Shown here: one piece after another, positions 1 to 5,183 of the stretch
Numbering within the stretch: the first letter of the stretch is position 1
Layout of the letters: each line of letters starts with the position of its first letter
From: Candidatus Peregrinibacteria bacterium
GTDB taxonomy: Bacteria; Patescibacteriota; Gracilibacteria; UBA1369
Assembly: GCA_014728765.1 (NCBI GenBank)
Contig: WJLA01000037.1
Span: 1-12,585, forward strand
Reading direction: 5' to 3'
Length of the DNA stretch: 12,585 bases
Made by a program: the position numbers and the translations under genes
Notes under the pieces: model-generated
Seen by the model: the letters and a program-made list of their open reading frames with translations, nothing else
Database searches by the model: none
What the model was told of the DNA's origin: nothing

Positions 1-882
1 CCGGCATTTCTTTTTTATGTTCTTTCAAATACATTTTTGAATACTGAATTTTATGAAAAAGAACTTGTTGATAATAGTTATGATTTTGTTGTTACAAAAA
101 CTGTTGATTTACTTCAAGAAGAAAGTGATGTTATTGCTTCAAACTTTACCAATCAAGAAATTGAGAATTATGTCAGAGAAAGTTTTACTTTGGGTGTCTA
201 CAGTCAAATTATCAGTCAAGTAGAAGAAATAATTTTAAATGTTAATAAAGGGATAATTGAAGATGTTAAAATATCGTTTGTGCCACTAAGAAATAGTCTT
301 TTAACAGCTTCGAATCAAATAGCTTATGATATTTATCAAGATTTGCCCAGTTGTAATGTTTCAGACGAGTTGACTTTGGATGATTATCCGAGATGTGTTC
401 CTCCAGGAATTGATTATGATGTGGTTATTGCTCCATTAATTAGTGATTTTGAAGTTGCAATTTATGACACTATTCCCAATGAAATAGGTGGCTTAGAAGA
501 TACATTGCCTCTTAAACTTTTGAGTGAGGTAAATTTTTATCGTGATATTTTGTTATTATCTTTATTGGTTATATTGATTTTAATAGCATTTATTCTTTAT
601 AAACCTTTTTCTTTGATTTTGAAATATCAATCTTTTGCTTTCGCTCTAGCTGCAATTATTGGTCTTGCTTTAAGCTTTTTTGTGAAAAGTATAGCGGAAT
701 TCATTTTGGGTGATTCATTATTCAGAAGAATGGATTCAGCTACATTAGAATTTTCAGAATATTTGATGGGATTGGTTTCTTTTCAAATTCAAAGAATCTC
801 ATTGTTATTTTTAATAGTTGGAATAGCATTATTATTAGTTAGTATAGTTTTAAAAAGAAGTTTAAATGAACGCCAAACATGA
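1..882 (+). CDS. Membrane protein of unknown function, 5'-truncated
   Basis: The frame is open from the first base of the window, so the true start lies upstream; the TTG at 37 is only an in-frame codon and not a credible start. The visible 293 residues begin with the end of a hydrophobic stretch (PAFLFYVLSNTF), then about 155 mostly polar residues, then three strong membrane helices: roughly DILLLSLLVILILIAFILY, SFAFALAAIIGLALSFF and RISLLFLIVGIALLLVSIVL. This suggests an N-terminal helix, an extracytoplasmic domain with two cysteines (NVSD and PRCVPP region), and a three-helix C-terminal bundle. I do not recognise the family. It overlaps the uracil-DNA glycosylase gene by 17 nt, so the two are probably cotranscribed. 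Coding status is secure; function is unknown. Confidence 0.85.
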   Translation, partial: PAFLFYVLSNTFLNTEFYEKELVDNSYDFVVTKTVDLLQEESDVIASNFTNQEIENYVRESFTLGVYSQIISQVEEIILNVNKGIIEDVKISFVPLRNSLLTASNQIAYDIYQDLPSCNVSDELTLDDYPRCVPPGIDYDVVIAPLISDFEVAIYDTIPNEIGGLEDTLPLKLLSEVNFYRDILLLSLLVILILIAFILYKPFSLILKYQSFAFALAAIIGLALSFFVKSIAEFILGDSLFRRMDSATLEFSEYLMGLVSFQIQRISLLFLIVGIALLLVSIVLKRSLNERQT

Positions 883-1447
883 GGCTTTGAAATCCATAGA
901 AGAACAAATAGAAATGTGTCGTCTTTGCGGATTATGTGAAGGAAGAACAAATACAGTGCCTGGTACCGGTTCTTTTGATTCTGAAATAATGTTTATTGGT
1001 GAAGGGCCTGGGAAAGATGAAGATTTACAAGGAAAGCCGTTTGTAGGAGCAGCAGGGAAGTTTTTAACAGTATTAATAGAATCGATTGGTTTATCAAGAA
1101 ATGATGTTTTTATCACTAATGTGGTTAAATGTAGGCCTCCAGGTAATAGAGATCCCGAACAAATAGAAGTTAATACTTGTTGGAGATATTTAGAAGCACA
1201 AATTTCATTGATTAAACCAAAATTGATAGTAACTTTAGGTAGGCATTCAATGCAGAGGTTTTTGCCTGGACTTAGAATTTCTGAGGCACATGGAAAAGCA
1301 AAAAGAATTAAAGGTATTTGGTCTGAAAAACAGGTTATTTTTCCAATGTATCATCCTGCAGCGGCTTTATATAATCCGGCGCTGAGGCAGGTTATGTTGG
1401 CAGATATGACAAAAATTCCTGTACTACTAAAGAAGATTGAGATATAA
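866..1447 (+). CDS. Uracil-DNA glycosylase, family 4 (Fe-S type)
   Basis: This enzyme removes uracil from DNA as the first step of base excision repair in the cytoplasm. The 193-residue length fits family 4. The four iron-sulfur cysteines are visible: C18 and C21 (CRLC) near the N-terminus, then C89 in VVKCRPPGNRDP and C105, spaced by 15 residues as in this family. The active-site motif GEGPG lies at 45-49, followed by FVGAAG at 59-64. The second motif HPAAAL with the conserved His is at 163-168. An extra cysteine, C24, is present. The ATG at 866 is preceded by AGAAG at a suitable distance and lies inside the end of the upstream membrane-protein gene. Nothing appears truncated. The family call is very secure. 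Confidence 0.96.
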   Translation: MNAKHEALKSIEEQIEMCRLCGLCEGRTNTVPGTGSFDSEIMFIGEGPGKDEDLQGKPFVGAAGKFLTVLIESIGLSRNDVFITNVVKCRPPGNRDPEQIEVNTCWRYLEAQISLIKPKLIVTLGRHSMQRFLPGLRISEAHGKAKRIKGIWSEKQVIFPMYHPAAALYNPALRQVMLADMTKIPVLLKKIEI

Positions 1448-1454
1448 ATTAAAC

Positions 1455-1826
1455 ATGACTCACAACAAATACATTTTGTTTATTGCGTTTGCCGGTTTAA
1501 TCAGTTGGATAGCATTTTATTTGGTAATTAATAAATTGGATCCATTTGAATCAATGGGACTGGCTTTAGGAATGTTTTTTATTAGTCTTTTTTTCGCTTT
1601 GGTTTCAACTTTTACTGTGATTGGATTTTATTTGAGATTATGGCTAAATCGCAATGAAATTTATTATAATCATATAAACATTTCTTTACGTCAAGGTATT
1701 TTATTGACCATGATAGCAGTTGGTAGTTTGCTTTTTCAATTACTGGGAGTTTTAACATGGTGGTCCGGCCTGCTCTTGATAGGGACTATCACTATGATTG
1801 AGTTTTATATAGTGGCAAAAGAATAA
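1455..1826 (+). CDS. Small polytopic membrane protein, unknown
   Basis: A 123-residue, strongly hydrophobic protein with about four predicted membrane helices (near residues 5-25, 35-60, 78-98 and 100-119) and short charged loops, including the conserved-looking LRLWLNRNEIYY loop. I chose the ATG at 1455. The frame extends to a TTG at 1437 inside the upstream gene, but ATG with the first helix right after it is the simpler start. It begins 7 nt after the glycosylase stop and is followed 20 nt later by a G+C-rich hairpin, so it looks like the last gene of that operon. Small four-helix proteins like this are common in reduced CPR genomes, but I do not recognise the family. Confidence 0.8.
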   Translation: MTHNKYILFIAFAGLISWIAFYLVINKLDPFESMGLALGMFFISLFFALVSTFTVIGFYLRLWLNRNEIYYNHINISLRQGILLTMIAVGSLLFQLLGVLTWWSGLLLIGTITMIEFYIVAKE

Positions 1827-1845
1827 TAATTATGAAAATGAGAAG

Positions 1846-1872
1846 AGCCCCGTCACAGCAAGTGACGGGGCT
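1846..1872. terminator. G+C-rich hairpin, probable bidirectional terminator
   Basis: An 11-bp perfect stem (AGCCCCGTCAC / GTGACGGGGCT) with a 5-nt loop AGCAA. It lies 20 nt after the plus-strand operon and downstream of the convergent minus-strand gene at 1928-3034, so it could end transcription from both sides. The T-tract is weak on both strands (ACAATTCT on plus, CTTCTCATTTTC on minus), so it is not a textbook intrinsic terminator and could instead be a 3'-end stabilising stem. Confidence 0.65.
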
Positions 1873-1877
1873 ACAAT

Positions 1878-1892
1878 TCTCTATCTGTTGTT
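1878..1892 (+). repeat. Left copy of 15-bp inverted repeat flanking the foreign gene
   Basis: TCTCTATCTGTTGTT reads inward here and its exact reverse complement AACAACAGATAGAGA is at 3116-3130, on the other side of the 1928-3034 gene. The orientation is that of terminal inverted repeats of a small mobile element. It would equally let the 5' leader and 3' trailer of the minus-strand transcript pair. I see no convincing target-site duplication outside the repeats. Confidence 0.6.
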
Positions 1893-1895
1893 TTA

Positions 1896-1915
1896 CGACT
1901 AAATTTAATTAGTCG
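1896..1915. other. Small palindrome in the 3' trailer
   Basis: CGACTAA / TTAGTCG, a 7-bp perfect inverted repeat with a 6-nt loop ATTTAA. It sits between the terminator-like hairpin and the stop codon of the minus-strand gene, so it is one of a series of three stems at that gene's 3' end. It is an A+T-rich stem of moderate strength with no known identity. Confidence 0.45.
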
Positions 1916-1927
1916 GTAGTCGAGGAT

Positions 1928-3034
1928 TCAGAGCTGTCGATCCTCATACGGACGAGGATCGACAGTGGGGGGAACCTCTACGTATTCCGGCTCCTTCGGT
2001 TCTGGTACGACTTTTTTCTTTCCACCTCCAGTTTTTGCTCTGCTTGGAGCGGTTACTGTTCTGGGGACGTAGGGGCCTTGCTCCTGCAGACGACAAGCAA
2101 TGCGCATCTGCCGAAGCAGATCGCTGTCGCCAGCCATGCCTCGAATTTGAGAGCAGTCCAGAGATGCATCTCCCAATCGAAGCACAAGCGGGTTGTGCAG
2201 TGGGATAGCTTCACACATTTCGGTGTGCGCTCTGAACCACACTCTGTTTTTGAGTGGCTTCTGATGGCGTAGCCACCACCTCTCATTTTCCGAATGGAAT
2301 TCCTTCCAGCCAGGTTTGGTGAGATCGCCGATTGCGAGTCCCACCAGGATCTTGGCAATTTCTTCCACTTCGTCGAGCTGGAATGTCTCGGTGCCACAGA
2401 GCGGTACTACGACAAGCTCGTGCTCGTCATGCCACCCTACGACGTACCACTTGTCAGGGTTGTCCTGACAGTAGTTCGAGCTCAGTCGCTCTTCGTCGAG
2501 TAGCTCATCTTGCCAGTAGCTGGCCGGTTCGGCGCAAACACCACCAGCAGCAGATCGAGTAGAGGGTTGCGGGCTTGTCTGCGCGGGCTCGGGCTCGGGT
2601 TCGGGCTCATCAGTCTTGTCTGCAGGTTCTGCTTGCGCTGCAGGCGGTGCTTCGAGGAGTTGAGTTGAGCCGTCGACGCTCTGACTGCTGAGCTCTTGAG
2701 ACCCCGCGTCGGAGTTTGCTTTCCACCATTTCGGCACTCCAATGAGAAGTACCAAGATGGCGATGGCCCCGGCAATACCGCCGACAATGAAGAGTGGTTT
2801 TTTGAAGTGTGACATTTTTTCCTCCTTGGGTTGCTTGTTTTGCCCCTCCAAGGAGGAGGGGTTGTCGTTTTTAGCTTGTGGCTTGATCGTAACTCGATCC
2901 GCTTCGTTGTCGTCTTGGTTGTCCCAGGGGTTTTCAACCCCCTGTCCCCGACGATTTTCGTCGGGTTCTTTGCCTTGGTGCCGCCCCCGCTTTGGCATCG
3001 GGGGCGGACCACCATTGCGGGTTTGGTCACTCAT
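1928..3034 (-). CDS. Membrane-anchored protein with six-cysteine outer domain; foreign composition
   Basis: A 368-residue protein with a clear layout: a hydrophilic, probably disordered cytoplasmic tail (1-73), one membrane helix (about 80-101), a Pro/Glu/Ala-rich spacer with EPEPEPEP (143-150), a folded outer domain (about 165-320) and a basic then proline-rich tail. The outer domain has exactly six cysteines (167, 189, 213, 274, 294, 314), which suggests three disulfides outside the membrane, and is rich in Trp. I do not recognise the family. Base and codon use differ sharply from every neighbour: Arg is mostly CGN, Leu mostly CTC/CTG/CTT, and reading through I found no TTA Leu or ATA Ile codon. 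The third-position pattern and intact frame show it is truly coding. The ATG at 3034 has AAAGG 5 nt upstream; an in-frame ATG at 2815 (M74) has a perfect AAGGAGG 5 nt upstream and may be a second or the main start. It has its own promoter. Horizontal acquisition is likely; function is unknown. Confidence 0.85.
   Translation of the reverse strand: MSDQTRNGGPPPMPKRGRHQGKEPDENRRGQGVENPWDNQDDNEADRVTIKPQAKNDNPSSLEGQNKQPKEEKMSHFKKPLFIVGGIAGAIAILVLLIGVPKWWKANSDAGSQELSSQSVDGSTQLLEAPPAAQAEPADKTDEPEPEPEPAQTSPQPSTRSAAGGVCAEPASYWQDELLDEERLSSNYCQDNPDKWYVVGWHDEHELVVVPLCGTETFQLDEVEEIAKILVGLAIGDLTKPGWKEFHSENERWWLRHQKPLKNRVWFRAHTEMCEAIPLHNPLVLRLGDASLDCSQIRGMAGDSDLLRQMRIACRLQEQGPYVPRTVTAPSRAKTGGGKKKVVPEPKEPEYVEVPPTVDPRPYEDRQL
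1934..1965 (-). other. 12-bp hairpin formed by the last codons of the foreign gene
   Basis: CTGTCGATCCTC / GAGGATCGACAG is a perfect 12-bp stem with an 8-nt loop. It encodes the final residues VDPRPYEDRQ, ending 4 bases before the stop codon. A third copy, ATCCTC (GAGGAT on plus at 1922-1927), lies just past the stop and could compete for the middle arm. It could stall ribosomes or protect the mRNA 3' end; that is inference. Confidence 0.6.
2815..2856 (-). promoter_or_regulatory. Internal Shine-Dalgarno sequestered in a hairpin before in-frame ATG
   Basis: On the minus strand a perfect AAGGAGG (2821-2827) lies 5 nt before an in-frame ATG (2813-2815, residue M74), directly ahead of the membrane helix. 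The same bases form the 3' arm of a 9-bp perfect inverted repeat, CCTCCTTGG (2848-2856) / CCAAGGAGG (2821-2829), with an 18-nt loop. The 5' arm contains CCTCCTT, the same sequence as the 16S anti-Shine-Dalgarno. Initiation here would give a 295-residue form lacking the cytoplasmic tail. Use of this start is inferred. Confidence 0.55.
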
Positions 3035-3046
3035 GTTTACCTTTCT

Positions 3047-3065
3047 CTCCAGGCGTATCCTGGAG
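3047..3065 (-). promoter_or_regulatory. Alternative hairpin B covering the ribosome-binding region
   Basis: On the minus strand CTCCAGG (3059-3065) can pair with CCTGGAG (3047-3053) over 7 bp with a 5-nt loop. The second arm contains GGAG, 12 nt before the ATG at 3034, and abuts the AAAGG that is better spaced. Because CTCCAGG is also the 3' arm of hairpin A, the two structures exclude each other, as in sequestor/anti-sequestor switches. Confidence 0.5.
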
Positions 3066-3104
3066 TGAACTTAATGTACGAAATACACTAAATTCACTCC
3101 AGGA
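3058..3104 (-). promoter_or_regulatory. 20-bp leader hairpin A
   Basis: A near-perfect inverted repeat: the outer 12 bp are exact (TCCTGGAGTGAA / TTCACTCCAGGA) and pairing continues to 20 bp with a 7-nt loop. The two departures from Watson-Crick pairing are G-U wobbles when read as minus-strand RNA but A-C mismatches on the plus strand. That indicates selection for an RNA hairpin in the minus-strand transcript. It ends 23 nt before the ATG and is not followed by a T-tract, so it is not a terminator. Confidence 0.7.
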
Positions 3105-3115
3105 ATATTTTATAT

Positions 3116-3130
3116 AACAACAGATAGAGA
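3116..3130 (-). repeat. Right copy of 15-bp inverted repeat flanking the foreign gene
   Basis: AACAACAGATAGAGA on the plus strand, the exact reverse complement of 1878-1892. Its GATAGAGA core also forms the base of the 84-nt leader hairpin at 3123-3206. In the minus-strand transcript, leader and trailer copies could pair around the gene, competing with the local hairpin. Confidence 0.6.
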
Positions 3131-3206
3131 GATTTTCTGTCTGGTTCCACTAAACTCGAAAAATAATTACGATTTAGTAAAAAAAACAAACAGAAAGCTC
3201 TCTATC
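3123..3206 (-). promoter_or_regulatory. 84-nt three-part hairpin in the leader
   Basis: Nested inverted repeats share one axis: GATAGAGAG/CTCTCTATC (3123-3131 with 3198-3206), TTTCTGT/ACAGAAA (3134-3140 with 3190-3196) and ACTAAA/TTTAGT (3149-3154 with 3173-3178), the last extended by TCG/CGA across a one-base bulge. The A+T-rich middle would form internal loops. Collinear nesting of three matches makes chance unlikely. It could be a leader domain or a processing stem. Confidence 0.6.
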
Positions 3207-3212
3207 CGATCT

Positions 3213-3227
3213 GATTTTCAAGGAACA
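3213..3227 (-). promoter_or_regulatory. boxA-like element
   Basis: The minus strand reads TGTTCCTTGAAAATC, close to the boxA antitermination sequence of rRNA leaders (TGTTCTTTGAAAACT in Firmicutes). It lies about 10 nt after the predicted transcription start, where boxA sits in rRNA operons, but here it precedes a protein gene. The match is suggestive only. Confidence 0.35.
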
Positions 3228-3244
3228 ATCAAAAATAAGGTGTT

Positions 3245-3273
3245 AATTTACCAACAAATGCCATAAATGTCAA
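3245..3273 (-). promoter_or_regulatory. Promoter for the foreign gene
   Basis: Minus strand TTGACA (3268-3273), a 17-nt spacer, then TAAATT (3245-3250). The -35 is perfect and the -10 matches 4 of 6. It lies between lepB and the foreign gene and explains why that gene can be transcribed independently of lepB. The predicted start is near 3238. Confidence 0.6.
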
Positions 3274-3345
3274 ACTTTTTCTGCATCTCAAAAGTTACAA
3301 TAATAAAATAAAGAAAAGTTACATAAAATTACTTTACAAGTGAAA

Positions 3346-4101
3346 TTATTTTATTTCTTGATAATCATGACTGTAGATGATTCTAGGATTGGGCCAAAGA
3401 ACTATAGCGGCTTTTCCTTCAATGTTATTGATGGAAAGATAAGGTGTAATTTCAGCATTATCACAGCCAGGTGCGCCAAAGCTGTCTTTGAAACATGATC
3501 TGGAATCTGAACTTTTTGTTCTATTGTCTCCTAGGACCAAGTATTTTCCACTAGGAATATCGAATTCACTAATTTCATCAAGTGCAAAGGTTTTTCCTCT
3601 ATTTTCATTTGAAAGATAAGGTTCTTCCAATTTTATGCCAGTAGGATGTTCTTCATTGATCAAATATACATCGCCATCAATCAATTTTATTGTTTCTTCA
3701 GGTAAGCCGATTATCCTTTTTATATAAAACTGATTTGGATTTTGTGGCGGATGAAAAACAATAACATCTCCTCTTTCCGGTTTGCCAACTGTATATCCGG
3801 GAAGTTCCAAATATGCACTTTTGTTAATGATGATGTAGTCTCCAAAGGAGTCTATGCATCTTTCGTTGTGATAATTAAATGTATTACACATAGAGACACC
3901 GAAAACTTGAAATGGAGAAATTAAAAATGTTCTGATGAATAGTACAAGTGCCACAATTACTATCAAATTAATTATAATATCCGCCGTAAATATGAAATTT
4001 TTTTTCTGATTGTTACTTAAACTGGTATTATTTATTTTTTTTTCCAGAAATTTCAAAATTTTACCTTTTTTTTCTTTCTTCATGAAATTCTTTATAAACA
4101 T
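3346..4101 (-). CDS. lepB: Signal peptidase I
   Basis: This membrane-bound serine protease cleaves signal peptides from exported proteins on the outer face of the cytoplasmic membrane. The 251-residue form starts with a basic cytoplasmic tail, then one helix (around IIINLIVIVALVLFI). The catalytic Ser is S70 in SPFQVFGVSMCNTF and the general-base Lys is K128 in FYIKRIIGLPEE. The conserved GDNRTKSSDSR box is present towards the C-terminus. C72 and the Cys in NERCIDSFGDY form an extra cysteine pair next to the active site. The frame extends to a TTG at 4134, but the predicted transcript starts near 4135, so I chose ATG 4101; ATG 4083 (MKKEKKGKIL) is also possible. It is divergent from the PH-domain operon and alone on its strand. 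Confidence 0.95.
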   Translation of the reverse strand: MFIKNFMKKEKKGKILKFLEKKINNTSLSNNQKKNFIFTADIIINLIVIVALVLFIRTFLISPFQVFGVSMCNTFNYHNERCIDSFGDYIIINKSAYLELPGYTVGKPERGDVIVFHPPQNPNQFYIKRIIGLPEETIKLIDGDVYLINEEHPTGIKLEEPYLSNENRGKTFALDEISEFDIPSGKYLVLGDNRTKSSDSRSCFKDSFGAPGCDNAEITPYLSINNIEGKAAIVLWPNPRIIYSHDYQEIK

Positions 4102-4113
4102 GATCAATTTAAC

Positions 4114-4143
4114 TTTACTAGACAAATAATACAAGTGTAGAAT
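4114..4143 (+). promoter_or_regulatory. Promoter for the PH-domain operon
   Basis: TTTACT (4114-4119), an 18-nt spacer, then TAGAAT (4138-4143), 19 nt before the ATG at 4163. The -10 overlaps the lepB -10 on the other strand by two bases. The -35 is weak (4 of 6). Confidence 0.45.
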
Positions 4144-4169
4144 TATAGAAAGAGATAAAAATATGGCAA
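4142..4169 (-). promoter_or_regulatory. lepB promoter
   Basis: Minus strand TTGCCA (4164-4169), a 16-nt spacer and a perfect TATAAT (4142-4147). The -35 lies within the first codons of the divergent PH-domain gene. The predicted start near 4135 gives a leader of about 34 nt to ATG 4101. Confidence 0.65.
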
Positions 4170-4774
4170 AAGAAAAAAAAATCGGTAAATTTGTTTATTA
4201 TTTGTTTGCTCCTCATCTTGATCCGGGCGAGCAGATAATCGATATTGTACATAGACATCCGTTTATTTTGGTTAAGGATTTTTTAAAAATTGTATTTTTT
4301 GGTTTTTTGTTACCTATTTTCTTTTGGTATTTATTTCCTGAAATTTGGTTTGTTTTCATGATATGGTTGATGGTAGGTGTTATTGCTATCAATAAATTGA
4401 TCTTTAATTGGTATTTTGACGCTTTATTGATAACAAATGCCAGTTTGATTGATGTTAAATGGAATGGTCCATTTGATAGGACATCAATCAGGCTTGAATA
4501 TGCTATGATTGAAGGTACTACATATGCAGTGCAAGGTTTTTGGAGAACAGTTTTTAATTTTGGTTCTATTCAAATCAACAGGCAAGGAGGAACAGTGGGC
4601 GTTGAATTGCCGGATGCTATTAATCCGGCTAAGGTTGAAAGTTTGATACTATCATATCAGGAAGAATTTATGTCTAACAAAAGCTTGAAGGATGTTAATA
4701 CTTTAAAGAGCTTGCTTGGTAGCATGATCAGTCAACATGCCGATAAATTAAATGAAATTGAAGTAGATTATTAG
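4163..4774 (+). CDS. Bacterial PH-domain membrane protein
   Basis: A 203-residue protein with two adjacent membrane helices (about 40-58 and 60-80), followed by a bacterial PH-like domain (about 84-170, from YFDALLITNASLIDVKW through the INRQGGTVGVELPDA strand region) and a polar C-terminal tail. The opening FAPHLDPGEQIIDIVHRHPFIL is typical of the YdbS/DUF304-like group, where LxPGE precedes the helices. These domains lie on the inner face of the membrane; their ligand is generally unknown. It starts the three-gene operon that continues with the HEPN-like and P-loop proteins; the next gene starts 1 nt after its stop. The ATG is preceded by AGAAAGAGA, a weak ribosome-binding site. Confidence 0.85.
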   Translation: MAKEKKIGKFVYYLFAPHLDPGEQIIDIVHRHPFILVKDFLKIVFFGFLLPIFFWYLFPEIWFVFMIWLMVGVIAINKLIFNWYFDALLITNASLIDVKWNGPFDRTSIRLEYAMIEGTTYAVQGFWRTVFNFGSIQINRQGGTVGVELPDAINPAKVESLILSYQEEFMSNKSLKDVNTLKSLLGSMISQHADKLNEIEVDY

Positions 4775-4775
4775 T

Positions 4776-5183
4776 ATGAATGAAATAATATCATTACTGA
4801 CAATTCTTATACTCATAATTATATTGGGTGTTGTTTTAATGATATGGATACAAAAATATAAGCATTCAAAATTTTCCAAAAAAGATATCAAAAAGTTCAT
4901 ACGATATTATGAACAAATCAGGCGAGAAAAAGACTATAAACATGCAATATTGGATGCTGATAAGTTACTTGATGAAATATTATTTAAAAAAGGTTATCAA
5001 GGATCATTGGGGGAAAAATTAAAGCAATCGAAAAGATTATTTTCCAATATTGATGATGTTTGGATTGCTCATAAAATCAGAAATAAAATTGCGCATGAAA
5101 TGAGTTATAAACCTTCCAAAAGTGAATATCAAAAAGCAATGACAAGTTTTAAAAAGGCTTATAAAGATCTGGGAATATTATGA
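4776..5183 (+). CDS. Membrane-anchored HEPN-like helical protein
   Basis: A 135-residue protein with one N-terminal membrane helix (about 4-25) followed by a cytoplasmic all-helical, highly charged domain. The segment VWIAHKIRNKIAHEMSYKPS carries R102-N-K-I-A-H107, the R-x4-6-H pattern of HEPN domains, which are often RNases or nucleic-acid-associated helices. Other non-nuclease helical domains also use an RN-xx-AHE motif, so catalysis is not certain. It starts 1 nt after the PH-domain gene and overlaps the next gene by 4 nt (ATGA at 5180-5183), so all three are translationally coupled and may act together at the membrane. The HEPN assignment is motif-based and moderate. Confidence 0.75.
   Translation: MNEIISLLTILILIIILGVVLMIWIQKYKHSKFSKKDIKKFIRYYEQIRREKDYKHAILDADKLLDEILFKKGYQGSLGEKLKQSKRLFSNIDDVWIAHKIRNKIAHEMSYKPSKSEYQKAMTSFKKAYKDLGIL

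Larger units (their letters stand above)
3035..3238 (-). promoter_or_regulatory. Structured 5' leader of the foreign gene (about 200 nt)
   Basis: From the predicted transcription start near 3238 to the ATG at 3034 there is no gene on either strand. The stretch holds, in transcript order, a boxA-like element, an 84-nt three-part hairpin, the right copy of the 15-bp inverted repeat, a 20-bp hairpin and a short hairpin overlapping the ribosome-binding region. The rest of the 311-base gap, 3239-3345, holds the promoter and otherwise only A+T-rich sequence. This is far longer and more structured than the other leaders in the window, which are about 10-35 nt. It matches no riboswitch class that I recognise. 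Confidence 0.55.

Noticed and set aside
37..39. TTG as start of the first gene
   Set aside because: The frame is open and hydrophobic upstream to the window edge, so the gene is 5'-truncated by the window.
1437..1454. TTG start for the four-helix membrane protein
   Set aside because: It adds only six polar residues and overlaps the glycosylase gene; ATG 1455 is simpler.
2584..2607. Short tandem repeat (about four copies of a CGGGCT-type hexamer)
   Set aside because: It simply encodes the EPEPEPEP spacer of the foreign protein and needs no other explanation.
1928..3034. G+C-rich block as a large structured non-coding RNA or rRNA fragment in an A+T-rich genome
   Set aside because: A 368-codon intact frame with a clear domain layout and third-position bias shows it is protein-coding, and no rRNA motif is visible; the flanking RNA structure is reported separately.
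2078..3091. Several open frames inside the foreign gene on both strands (for example 2078-2272, 2294-2503 and 2742-3068 on plus, 2482-3030 on minus)
   Set aside because: They are shadows of the G+C-rich 1928-3034 gene; only that frame shows a coherent protein with a membrane helix, sensible codon choice and start signals.
1873..3135. Target-site duplication next to the 15-bp inverted repeats
   Set aside because: The bases outside the repeats (CTACAAT and GATTTTC) do not match, so transposition is not demonstrated.
4102..4134. TTG start giving a 262-residue signal peptidase
   Set aside because: The predicted lepB transcript starts at about 4135, which would make this TTG leaderless; ATG 4101 or 4083 is more likely.
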